The notes under the pieces: model-generated
Told to the model about the DNA's origin: nothing
Seen by the model: only the letters and a program-made list of their open reading frames with translations
Database searches by the model: none
Shown here: one piece after another, positions 19,558 through 27,450 of the stretch
How positions within the stretch are numbered: the first letter of the stretch is position 1
Layout: the number at the start of each line of letters is the position of its first letter
Program-made: the position numbers and the translations under genes
From: Flammeovirgaceae bacterium
GTDB lineage: Bacteria; Bacteroidota; Bacteroidia; Cytophagales; Cyclobacteriaceae
Reading direction: 5' to 3'
Length of the DNA stretch: 64,000 nt
Assembly (NCBI GenBank): GCA_021298015.1
Contig: JAJTGY010000007.1
Span: 62,001-126,000 of the forward strand

Positions 19558-20121
19558 CTACTGAACAGAAAGCAACCCGTGGTAATTGTTGTGCTCCTGT
19601 GTGCTGTTGAATTCAGTGCCAACCAAAGACTCCTTCGCCACACTGTCAATTTCTTTTGGCATATTTCTCAGTAGCAAAAAATAGCTGAGGCTGTCTCCAT
19701 TTTTCATAGTGCCATCTGTTGTAATGGTGAAAGACAATTTTTCTTTCGATGTGAGCTTTTTTTGCCACTCGCTGACCTTCTTATTCAGGTGCATCGCGTC
19801 TGGTCGCTCTTTGTTGAATACGCGGTACATGTGCGGGCCACCTTAACATGATTCGCTATCCACGTGCCGGCACGCCAACCGCGCATAAATGTGGAGCAGC
19901 GACCCCACCTGCTGCTCCGTTGACTTCTGCCCAACCATACTGAAAACCAGCGTACTGTTTTCGGCAACCGAGATTTGATACCGGCCTTCGGCATCAGTGA
20001 CGGTTCCGTTCGTAGTTCCCTTCACTGGAACATTTACCCCCGGAAGAGGCGGCTTGTCGGTGGCATTCACGACCGTGCCCGTAACGATACGATCTTGAGC
20101 GAAAATCGACAGCGGTAACAT
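19558..20121 (-). pseudogene. SusC-like N-terminal remnant, truncated and interrupted
   Basis: The 5' part encodes the end of a signal peptide (LPLSIFAQD) and a full carboxypeptidase-regulatory-like domain (TGTVVNATDKPPLPGVNVPV, then DAEGRYQISV), as at the start of SusC proteins. Homology stops after STEQQVG. A TAA at 19843-19845 then interrupts the frame. Beyond the stop, the same frame continues for about 94 codons (including KKVSEWQKKLTSKEKLSFTI) in sequence I do not recognise. Codons upstream of 20121 still look like signal peptide (GANFSGLILAFI) but no proper start codon remains. The plug and barrel are missing, so it cannot be a transporter. Confidence 0.7.
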
Positions 20122-20205
20122 GATAAACGCAAGTATGAGCCCCGAAAAATTTGCTCCACGGCAATAGCGTTTTTGGTATTTTCTTTCACGTGCGAGTTGG
20201 ATTTG

Positions 20206-20222
20206 TTTGCGTTTTTTTTCGA
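20206..20222. repeat. 17-base repeat copy 2 (candidate DeoR-family operator)
   Basis: Identical to 18528-18544 over 17 bases including an eight-T run. It lies between the SusC remnant (minus) and anmK (plus), 112 bases before the anmK ORF. It may be an operator for anmK or leftover promoter sequence of a duplicated susC. Confidence 0.5.
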
Positions 20223-20278
20223 TATTCAGGATGGATTGAGTTTACACCCTGCAAATATCCAAATATATTTTGTCGGAA

Positions 20279-20312
20279 TTTGCCGTTTTACCTTTTTGTT
20301 ACTCTATTTTTG
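20279..20312 (+). promoter_or_regulatory. Probable anmK promoter
   Basis: TTTG at 20279-20282 and TATTTTTG at 20305-20312 fit the Bacteroidota -33/-7 pattern with a 22-base spacer, slightly longer than usual. The box ends 21 bases before the ATG. Confidence 0.5.
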
Positions 20313-20333
20313 TTTTGAAAATCAGTTTTACAA

Positions 20334-21512
20334 ATGCCCGGCATACCGAAAAAAATTGGAGTATCGCGGCTAATCATAGGCCTGATGTCGGGTACCTCAC
20401 TGGACGGGCTTGACGTAGCTTTGTGCCGCATTTCCGGAAATGGCTTATCCACGCGTGTCAACGTATTGCACTATACTACCGTGCCCTATACGACAGAGAC
20501 CCGGCAACGTATCCGCGAGGTATTTGCAAAAAGACAAGTTGATTTTCTAGCCCTATTATCATTGAATTCCTGGTTAGGCCGATTGCACGGGCAACTCGTG
20601 TTGCAGTGCCTGAAACGGTGGAAGGTCTCACCCTCGCGTGTTGCGGCTGTTGCATCACATGGACAGACTGTTTTTCATGCACCTTTGCACATGCATCCTG
20701 ACGTGGGTTTCAGCTCCACTTTTCAGGCGGGCGATGGCGATCATCTGGCCGTGACCACAGGTATCCTGACGGTTAGTGATTTCAGGCAAAAACATATCGC
20801 GGCCGGGGGCGAAGGTGCCCCCCTGGCGGTGTATGGTGATTTTCTTTTACTGGCACATCCACAGGAAAACCGGATTCTACTCAACATCGGTGGTATTGCC
20901 AATTTCACTTTTCTTCCGGCCGGCCGTAACGCCAAACGTGTATGGGTAACCGATACCGGGCCCGGTAATACACTTATCGATCAGTTGGTGCAGTACTACG
21001 ACCCCAGCCTGTTGTTTGATCGTGATGCCCGATGGGCGGAACGGGGAGAAGTGAACCTATCGTTACTGTCTGCTCTCAAGAGCCATTCATTTTTTGCCTT
21101 GCCACCACCTAAAACCACGGGACCAGAGTTGTTTAACCTGGAGTTTGTGAGGAGCGCACAAAACCAAAGTTCAACAAACCACTTGGGCGCAGCCGATGTG
21201 TTAGCTACCATTACACGGTTTTCTGCGGAGACAATTGCCGAGTCAGTCAAGGGTGCCATTGGCAAACGACCGTTCCGTATTTTTGCGAGCGGAGGTGGCG
21301 CGCGTAATCCGCTGCTCATGAAATGGATTGCCGAGTTATTAAAAATAGAAAATATCTCCTCAACCGAAGAGTTGGGTGTCAACCCCGATGCTAAAGAGGC
21401 TATCTTGTTTGCGGTGCTGGCCAACGAAACTCTCACAGGCAAACCGATTGACTTCGGAAGGCGATCACGCATACCCTCTGTATTGATGGGCAAAATTTCT
21501 TTTCCAAACTGA
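20334..21512 (+). CDS. anmK: Anhydro-N-acetylmuramic acid kinase
   Basis: The 392-residue protein belongs to the AnmK family of the hexokinase/actin-like fold. N-terminal LIIGLMSGTSLDGLDVALC, HGQTVFHAP, GEGAPLAVYGDFLLL and the ATPase-type NIGGIANFTFLP are present. The enzyme opens and phosphorylates anhydroMurNAc to MurNAc 6-phosphate during recycling of peptidoglycan fragments in the cytoplasm. It is followed 13 bases later by the nagB-type fusion gene, consistent with one amino-sugar operon. MurQ was not found in this window. Confidence 0.93.
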   Translation: MPGIPKKIGVSRLIIGLMSGTSLDGLDVALCRISGNGLSTRVNVLHYTTVPYTTETRQRIREVFAKRQVDFLALLSLNSWLGRLHGQLVLQCLKRWKVSPSRVAAVASHGQTVFHAPLHMHPDVGFSSTFQAGDGDHLAVTTGILTVSDFRQKHIAAGGEGAPLAVYGDFLLLAHPQENRILLNIGGIANFTFLPAGRNAKRVWVTDTGPGNTLIDQLVQYYDPSLLFDRDARWAERGEVNLSLLSALKSHSFFALPPPKTTGPELFNLEFVRSAQNQSSTNHLGAADVLATITRFSAETIAESVKGAIGKRPFRIFASGGGARNPLLMKWIAELLKIENISSTEELGVNPDAKEAILFAVLANETLTGKPIDFGRRSRIPSVLMGKISFPN

Positions 21513-21525
21513 CTTTGATCGAAAT

Positions 21526-23427
21526 ATGACTATGCTATCCGAAACTCCTGAAAAAATCCCTACCCGTATTTTTGACAATTCTGAGAACGCCTCGGTTTTT
21601 GTTGCTCAGCAAATCGCTGAACTAATTCGCGAACGACAGCGCGAGAAGAAGTTGTGTGTACTCGGGCTGGCGACCGGCTCAACCCCCACCCGGGTATATG
21701 CCGAACTGGTGGAACTTCACCGAAAAGGCCTAAGCTTCAAAAATGTAGTTACATTCAACCTGGATGAGTACTATCCCATACAACCGCACTCACTCCAGAG
21801 CTATGTCCGCTTCATGAATGAGTTGCTGTTTGATCACATAGATATCGAGCGATCGAATGTGCACATCCCGGATGGTACGGTACCGAAAGAAAAAGTGGGT
21901 GCGTTTTGTCGGAACTACGAAAAGAAAATTGCTGAGGTCGGGGGTATCGACATCCAGATTCTCGGCATTGGGCGCACCGGTCATATTGGATTTAACGAGC
22001 CAGGTTCATCCGATAAAACAGGTACGCGTGTCATTACCTTGGATCAGGTTACACGCGTAGATGCAGCCAGTGATTTCTTTGGTGAAGAAAATGTGCCGCG
22101 CCAGGCCATTACCATGGGCGTAGGTACTATCGTCAAGGCGAAGCGCATTATCATGATGGCATGGGGTGAGGGCAAAGCGCCCATCGTACAACGCGCGGTA
22201 GAGGGACCGGTAACCGACCAGATTCCTTCCACATACTTGCAGCGCCACCCCAACACACTCGTGGTGCTTGACCAGGCGGCCGCCTCTAACCTGACGCGCA
22301 TCAAGACACCGTGGTTACTGGATTCGTGCCAGTGGGATGACCGGCTATTGCGCAAGGCCGTGGTTTGGTTGTGTCAAACCGTAAAGAAGCCGATACTCAA
22401 ACTTACCAATCAGGATTATACAGAACATGGCATGTCGGATGTCATCCACGAATGGGGCTCGGCTTATAACGTTAACATCAAAATTTTCAATGAACTCCAG
22501 CGAACAATTACCGGTTGGCCGGGGGGCAAGCCCAAAGCAGATGACGCCAACCGCCCCGAGCGCGCCAAGCCCTTTCCGAAACGCGTAGTTATCTTCAGTC
22601 CGCACCCGGACGATGATGTGATCTCGATGGGGGGCACCTTCATTCGCCTGGTGGATCAGGGCCATGAGGTGCATGTAGCCTACCAAACCTCGGGTAACAT
22701 TGCGGTGTTTGATGATGACGCAGTACGTTTTGCTGATTTCGTCCGGGATTTTAACGAAGCCTTCGGGTTGAAGAAGGCCGATGCCGAGAGGTTTTACAAA
22801 ACGATCGTAAAGTCGATCAAAGACAAGAAACCCGGCCAAGTGGACACCCCTGAGGTTTTAACAATCAAGGGTTTGATTCGCAGGGGCGAGGCCAAAGCAG
22901 GCTGCCGCTACACGGGCATTCCGGACTCCCAGGCGCATTTTTTGGATATGCCTTTTTATGAGACCGGGAAGGTAAAGAAGAAGCCGCTGGGCGAACAGGA
23001 TATTCAACTCATCGTTGACTTGCTCGAGCAGATTAAGCCACATCAGATCTACGCTGCGGGCGACCTTTCGGACCCGCATGGTACGCACCGCGTCTGTCTG
23101 GCTGCCGTTTTTGAAGCCGTCAATCGCCTGAAGCGCAAGCCCTGGATGAAGGATTGTTACCTGTGGTTGTATCGGGGGGCCTGGCAGGAGTGGGACATTG
23201 ACCAGATCGAAATGGCCGTTCCGCTCAGCCCGGATGAACTCTTGCGCAAGCGAAAAGCGGTGTTCAAGCATCAGTCGCAAAAAGACAGCGCGTTGTTCCC
23301 GGGCAACGATGCCCGCGAGTTTTGGGTGAGGGCAGAAGACCGGAACCATGCTACGGCAGCAGCCTATAACCAACTTGGTCTGGCCGAGTATGAGGCCATT
23401 GAGGCGTTTGTGCGACATAAATTTTAG
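21526..23427 (+). CDS. nagB: Glucosamine-6-phosphate deaminase-like protein fused to PIG-L family deacetylase domain
   Basis: The 633-residue chain has a NagB domain (about 1-280: LGLATGSTPTRVYAEL, FNLDEYYPI with Asp80, GHIGFNEPGSS with His153 and Glu158) and a C-terminal PIG-L/LmbE deacetylase domain from about residue 350 (IFSPHPDDDVISMGG near 358, DPHGTHR near 516). NagB converts glucosamine 6-phosphate to fructose 6-phosphate and ammonia. PIG-L enzymes are zinc deacetylases of GlcNAc-containing substrates. The active-site Asp of E. coli NagB (Asp141) is Thr151 here (GIGRTGHIG). The fusion is known in Bacteroidota, but whether both domains are active is open. Confidence 0.88.
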   Translation: MTMLSETPEKIPTRIFDNSENASVFVAQQIAELIRERQREKKLCVLGLATGSTPTRVYAELVELHRKGLSFKNVVTFNLDEYYPIQPHSLQSYVRFMNELLFDHIDIERSNVHIPDGTVPKEKVGAFCRNYEKKIAEVGGIDIQILGIGRTGHIGFNEPGSSDKTGTRVITLDQVTRVDAASDFFGEENVPRQAITMGVGTIVKAKRIIMMAWGEGKAPIVQRAVEGPVTDQIPSTYLQRHPNTLVVLDQAAASNLTRIKTPWLLDSCQWDDRLLRKAVVWLCQTVKKPILKLTNQDYTEHGMSDVIHEWGSAYNVNIKIFNELQRTITGWPGGKPKADDANRPERAKPFPKRVVIFSPHPDDDVISMGGTFIRLVDQGHEVHVAYQTSGNIAVFDDDAVRFADFVRDFNEAFGLKKADAERFYKTIVKSIKDKKPGQVDTPEVLTIKGLIRRGEAKAGCRYTGIPDSQAHFLDMPFYETGKVKKKPLGEQDIQLIVDLLEQIKPHQIYAAGDLSDPHGTHRVCLAAVFEAVNRLKRKPWMKDCYLWLYRGAWQEWDIDQIEMAVPLSPDELLRKRKAVFKHQSQKDSALFPGNDAREFWVRAEDRNHATAAAYNQLGLAEYEAIEAFVRHKF

Positions 23428-23430
23428 CGG

Positions 23431-24192
23431 ATGAGACTGGTTTCCTGGAATGTAAATGGCATCAGAGCCATTGTGAAGAAGGGTTTTCTGGACAGCGTGG
23501 CCAGCATGAACCCTCACATCCTGTGTTTGCAAGAGACCAAGGCTGGTGAGGATGAAGCAGCTGAAACGCTGAAAGCCCTCAGCGGATATCAGGTTTTTGT
23601 CAATTCATCTAAGGCACGAAAGGGGTACAGCGGCACTGCGATAGTAACGCGCACGGAGCCCCTGAATGTTACCTATGACATGGCGATGGATGAGTTCGAT
23701 CAGGAGGGGCGCGTAGTTACAACTGAGTTTGCCGATTACTTTGTAGTAACGGTGTACACGCCCAATGCGGGCGAGGGCTTGTCACGATTGGATTACCGGG
23801 AACGCTGGGATAGCGAGTTTAGCTATTACGTGAACTGGCTTCGTAAGCGAAAGCCGGTAATCGCCTGTGGCGATTTCAATGTCGCGCACCAGGCCATCGA
23901 TATCGCGCGGCCGAAGGAGAACTACAATGTGTCGGCCGGCTATACGCAACGCGAAATAGACGGGTTCACTCACCTATTAGAGACCGGTTTCATCGATACG
24001 TTCCGTGCGTTGCATCCGGAAGAAGTGAAATACACCTATTGGAACTATGTGACGAACGGCCGCGAGCGTAATGTGGGCTGGCGCATCGATCATTTTTTGG
24101 TGGATGAACGATTGCGGCAACACGTGAAGGAGGCGATGATCTTTAATGAACACCACGGATCTGACCATTGTCCGGTAGGATTGGTGTTATAA
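23431..24192 (+). CDS. xth: Exodeoxyribonuclease III (AP endonuclease)
   Basis: The 253-residue protein has the exonuclease-endonuclease-phosphatase fold of the Xth family: MRLVSWNVNGIRA at the N-terminus, LCLQETKAGEDEA with the metal-binding Glu, GDFNVAHQAIDIARPKEN and the terminal SDHCPVGLVL with the catalytic Asp-His. It cleaves DNA at abasic sites and degrades 3' ends in base excision repair. It starts 3 bases after the nagB fusion gene, so it is probably carried on the same transcript although functionally unrelated. Confidence 0.95.
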   Translation: MRLVSWNVNGIRAIVKKGFLDSVASMNPHILCLQETKAGEDEAAETLKALSGYQVFVNSSKARKGYSGTAIVTRTEPLNVTYDMAMDEFDQEGRVVTTEFADYFVVTVYTPNAGEGLSRLDYRERWDSEFSYYVNWLRKRKPVIACGDFNVAHQAIDIARPKENYNVSAGYTQREIDGFTHLLETGFIDTFRALHPEEVKYTYWNYVTNGRERNVGWRIDHFLVDERLRQHVKEAMIFNEHHGSDHCPVGLVL

Positions 24193-24866
24193 CTTAACTC
24201 CAATCAGAAGTCCAAACTTGGGGAGAATGCCTTGGTAGCCCGGATCCGTGATGTCGGAATAAAAACTGTAAAATGAGTTTGGAGGAAGGGGCTTCGAGAG
24301 TTCTCGCTTGGCGAATTGAAGGCCACCGCCAACGTAAGCATCAATGTACAGCACTTTCCAAAGCGTTCGGTTCACTCCGATGGTGAATCCAAATCCCATA
24401 TTGGTTACGTTTTCTTGGATGTCGTAGCGCGTTGTAATGACCGGAGCATGGTTGGGAGGAAAAGTGTAGGACGTAATAGTGCCCTCGCTGGAAAACCAGC
24501 CGCCTTGATCATAACCGCTGGCATAGATTCCCTGAAGATAACTCTTTCCACGCCTGGTCTCGAGTGTCTTCATGGGGCTGATGTACTTGCGATACGAGAT
24601 TTCTGAACCCACGCCTTTATAGACCTCGCCCGGATAGTCGAAATATGGATCGTCCTGATTATAGAATCAGCCGTTCAATGAGATACTCCGACTTTGTTTT
24701 GGGCGGATCCCAGGAAGATTTCACTGGAAATTTTTAGTTCATTCTGGGTGAAGTTTTGGGGCGCAACCTTCATCAAGAGTCTCGGTTGCACCAATTCATG
24801 ATCTTGGCCAAAAGCTTCCGTTATTAAAATGCAGCAGAGCAAAAGACTCAATCCAAACGCTTGCAT
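24187..24866 (-). pseudogene. Outer-membrane-type protein gene, broken
   Basis: The first part (24866 down to 24675) encodes a signal peptide (MQAFGLSLLLCCILITEAFG) and about 45 mature residues. The second part, in another frame, runs to the stop at 24187 (SYRKYISPMKTLETRRGKSY and onward, ending FGLLIGVKL) and looks like a small outer-membrane beta-barrel. Upstream of it the same frame already reads FYNQDDPYFDYPGEVYKGVG back to a TGA at 24667-24669. Frame 1 ends at a TGA at 24675-24677. No single indel bridges the two, so at least two changes have hit the gene, unless there is a local sequence error. Function unknown. Confidence 0.65.
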
Positions 24867-24900
24867 AAAGTTTTTCCTAGCAACGTGGGTGCTGGCTGTT

Positions 24901-26208
24901 TTATTGTCCGCGCTCAATTTGGGCGCCTAACTTCCTTAACCTCGCCTCAATATTCTGATACCCCCGGTCGATTTGTTCTACGTTCGAAATTTCACTTTCA
25001 CCGCTGGCCGAGAGGGCAGCAATAAGCAAGGCTACGCCTGCGCGTATGTCGGGCGATGACATTTTTATGCCGCGAAGAGCTAGTTTTCGATCTAGTCCGA
25101 TTACGGTGGCGCGGTGGGGGTCACACAAGATGATTTGCGCACCCATATCGATCAGTTTATCAACAAAAAACAGCCGGCTTTCAAACATTTTTTGGTGAAT
25201 GAGCACCGTGCCTTTGGCCTGTGTGGCCACCACCAGCACAATGCTCAGTAAATCTGGCGTGAATCCCGGCCAAGGGGCATCGGCCACGGTCAAAATAGAG
25301 CCGTCAATAAATGTTTCGATCTCGTACCGTTCCTGGGCGGGGATAAAAATGTCGTCACCCCTGAATTCCATTTTGATACCGAGCCTGCGGAAAATCTCTG
25401 GAATAATGCCGAGCATATCAATGCGGCAATTCTTGATCGTGATTTCGGATTGCGTCATGGCGGCCAGCCCGATGAAGCTTCCGATCTCAATCATGTCCGG
25501 CAGGATGGTGTGCTCGGTGCCCCGCAGGTCTTCAACGCCTTCAATTTCGAGTAAGTTAGATCCGATGCCGGTGATGCGGGCCCCCATGCGGTTGAGCATG
25601 GTGCACAGTTGTTGGAGATAAGGCTCACAGGCCGCGTTGTAGAGAGTGGTTTTGCCCTTGGCCATTACAGCCGCCATCACGATGTTGGCCGTACCCGTTA
25701 CGGAGGCTTCGTCCAGCAACATGTATTTGCCCGTTAGGTGCGAGGCATCAATATGAAACAGATTGCCATCCGTTTCATACCGGAACTTGGCCCCCAGGTT
25801 TTGAAAACCGAGGAAGTGCGTATCAAGCCTGCGCCTGCCAATTTTGTCTCCGCCCGGTTTGGGTATGCTGGCTTTTCCAAAGCGCGCCAGAATAGGGCCC
25901 AGGAGCATAACCGAACCACGCAAGGCCGCAGCCTTTTTTTGGTACGTGTCGGATTGCAAAAAGTCGGTATCAATGTTGGAGGCGGTGAACCGATACGAGC
26001 CCGGTTTTAGTTTTTCTACCGTGCAACCCAGGTCGCCAATCAACTCAATGAGTTTGTTGACATCCAGAATATCAGGAACATTATTAATCGTAACGGGTTG
26101 GGGTGTCAATAAGACAGCACAAAGTACCTGTAGGGCTTCGTTCTTGGCGCCTTGCGGGACAATCTCACCGGATAGTTTCTTCCCGCCTTTAATGCGGAAT
26201 ACACTCAT
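24901..26208 (-). CDS. murA: UDP-N-acetylglucosamine 1-carboxyvinyltransferase MurA
   Basis: The 435-residue protein is full length for MurA, the first committed enzyme of peptidoglycan synthesis, which adds enolpyruvate to UDP-GlcNAc in the cytoplasm. N-terminal GEIVPQGAKNEAL carries the catalytic Lys/Asn pair. The loop that normally holds the catalytic, fosfomycin-reactive Cys reads KPGGDKIGRRRLDTHF, with Asp121 in place of Cys. This natural change is known from mycobacteria, chlamydiae and others and confers fosfomycin insensitivity. Its ATG overlaps the DUF4290 stop by 4 bases, at the end of the uvrD run. Confidence 0.95.
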   Translation of the reverse strand: MSVFRIKGGKKLSGEIVPQGAKNEALQVLCAVLLTPQPVTINNVPDILDVNKLIELIGDLGCTVEKLKPGSYRFTASNIDTDFLQSDTYQKKAAALRGSVMLLGPILARFGKASIPKPGGDKIGRRRLDTHFLGFQNLGAKFRYETDGNLFHIDASHLTGKYMLLDEASVTGTANIVMAAVMAKGKTTLYNAACEPYLQQLCTMLNRMGARITGIGSNLLEIEGVEDLRGTEHTILPDMIEIGSFIGLAAMTQSEITIKNCRIDMLGIIPEIFRRLGIKMEFRGDDIFIPAQERYEIETFIDGSILTVADAPWPGFTPDLLSIVLVVATQAKGTVLIHQKMFESRLFFVDKLIDMGAQIILCDPHRATVIGLDRKLALRGIKMSSPDIRAGVALLIAALSASGESEISNVEQIDRGYQNIEARLRKLGAQIERGQ

Positions 26209-26876
26209 GAGTCGCGCCTGCGGTGCGGGTTATGTCGGTTCTTATTGAACGGGCGTTTGCCCTGATGGCGTTGTCCGCCACCTTGCCCATGCTGGAAAGG
26301 CTTCTTCTTGTCGCGGTAGAGTTTTTCAAACAGATTGTCCTCCCGCACTTTCTCAATGTTCATGGTCAACTGCCCGTCCGACATGGCTTTGATGTCTTTC
26401 AAAATCACCGAGTCATCCAGTATTTCCTTGTTCCAGTTGCTGTAGAACGTTTTCATCAATTTGCCGAGGTAGATAACGGCTTCTTCTTTGTCTTTGATGG
26501 TTTCGTCTTTCAACACTTCCTTCACCAGGCGCTCAATATTTTTACCATAATGCTTCCACCGCACATTTTCCTGCGGATAGGGCATACGCTTCGGTTTTTT
26601 AAACAGAATGTCGTGCTCGGGCATCGGGTACGGGCTGTTGATGTCCATATTAAAATCGGCAATCACAAACAGGTCATCCCACATGCGCTGGGGATTTTCC
26701 TGGTTGTCTTTGCCTACGGGGGCCAGCTGCTTAATCAGTTCGAGCAGCGTGGTCGCCATTTCGGTTCGTTTTTCCTTATCGGGAACCGACCGGATGTAAT
26801 CAACCAGTTTTTGAACATTGCGGCCATACTCTTTTAGAATAATGGGAGACCGCTGGGAGTTGTATTCGCCTATCAT
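26205..26876 (-). CDS. DUF4290 protein
   Basis: This 223-residue protein matches the Bacteroidota-specific DUF4290 family (YGRNVQKLVDYIRSVPDKEK, MWDDLFVIADFNMDI, ENVRWKHYGKNIERLVKE). The last 35 residues are a low-complexity basic tail rich in Gly, His, Arg and Asn (QGGGQRHQGKRPFNKNRHNP), which suggests nucleic-acid contact. It is tightly packed between the PIN gene and murA with 4-base overlaps on both sides. Co-location with murA suggests an envelope-related or housekeeping role, but no function is established. Confidence 0.85.
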   Translation of the reverse strand: MIGEYNSQRSPIILKEYGRNVQKLVDYIRSVPDKEKRTEMATTLLELIKQLAPVGKDNQENPQRMWDDLFVIADFNMDINSPYPMPEHDILFKKPKRMPYPQENVRWKHYGKNIERLVKEVLKDETIKDKEEAVIYLGKLMKTFYSNWNKEILDDSVILKDIKAMSDGQLTMNIEKVREDNLFEKLYRDKKKPFQHGQGGGQRHQGKRPFNKNRHNPHRRRDS

Positions 26877-27280
26877 AAATCTGTTACTAACTTAACGTTA
26901 ACTTCCTTAACCATCTTTAGTCGCTTATCATTTGTAAGAAAGACATCAGACTCACTATGTAATGCGGCAGTTAATTGTAAGGAATCAGCTGACTTAAGTG
27001 AACGGTAGTGCGCGCGCAACAAAGCAGAGGTTTTTGAGGTTTGGATGTCAATGTTTCTAATTTCAATCAATGTGTTCAATAACGAGTCGCAAGAACGTAT
27101 CAACTGCTCGTTACCGAGTTTTCGTGGTTTAATTTCAAATTCGGCAATTGTTAGCACGCTGGTTTGAAGAATATGTGAATGAATTACACAGTTCGTAAAA
27201 TAGTGGAGCAATCGTTGATAAAATCTTCTTTCCTTTTCTACGAAATAAATCAATGGAGCTGTGTCCAAAAATATCCGCAT
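26873..27280 (-). CDS. PIN-domain toxin (VapC-like ribonuclease)
   Basis: The 135-residue protein is a PIN-domain nuclease with the acidic residues expected of an active site: FLDTAPLIYF (Asp near the N-terminus), TIAEFE, SADSLQLTAAL and FLTNDKRL. VapC-type toxins cleave tRNA or rRNA when freed from their antitoxin. The ATG at 27280 overlaps the stop of the small gene upstream (TGATG), the coupling usual in antitoxin-toxin pairs. A GTG just upstream (27283) is an alternative start. It overlaps DUF4290 downstream by 4 bases. Confidence 0.85.
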   Translation of the reverse strand: MRIFLDTAPLIYFVEKERRFYQRLLHYFTNCVIHSHILQTSVLTIAEFEIKPRKLGNEQLIRSCDSLLNTLIEIRNIDIQTSKTSALLRAHYRSLKSADSLQLTAALHSESDVFLTNDKRLKMVKEVNVKLVTDL

Positions 27281-27450
27281 CACGCTCCACGAAGCTCATT
27301 TACATACTCTTGTGCGTCCCGGTCCCAAATACCTTTACCAATCCCAACAAGTTGATTCAAGGCTTTTAACCTTTTTTTTTGGGTCGGGGTTAGTTTGGTT
27401 GTTGGCTTTCTGCGAACAGTTTTTTTCGCCCGCGGGTCAGACTTGGCCAT
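27280..27450 (-). CDS. Putative antitoxin partner of the PIN toxin
   Basis: The frame encodes 56 residues: MAKSDPRAKKTVRRKPTTKL, then a helix-forming stretch TPTQKKRLKALNQLVGIGKG and IWDRDAQEYVNELRGA. The first 28 residues are strongly basic. Its start overlaps the uvrD stop (TGATG) and its stop overlaps the PIN toxin start in the same way. Position and size match a cognate antitoxin. I did not recognise a known antitoxin DNA-binding fold, so the assignment is by context. Confidence 0.7.
   Translation of the reverse strand: MAKSDPRAKKTVRRKPTTKLTPTQKKRLKALNQLVGIGKGIWDRDAQEYVNELRGA

Larger units (their letters stand above)
19348..20333. other. Decayed intergenic stretch between the regulator and anmK
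   Basis: This stretch of about 1 kb carries no intact gene. From left to right it holds the possible 30-codon tail above, about 120 bases with nothing recognised (19437-19557), an interrupted minus-strand frame with a SusC-type beginning (19558-20121, upstream codons to about 20200 without a start), the second copy of the 17-base repeat, and the anmK promoter. It looks like the scar of a lost second susC-like gene and neighbours. Confidence 0.6.

Noticed and set aside
22345-23532. Two minus-strand open frames (164 and 224 codons) opposite the nagB fusion gene
   Set aside because: Both are shadows of the PIG-L and NagB coding frame with high-GC codons; no start context or motif supports them.
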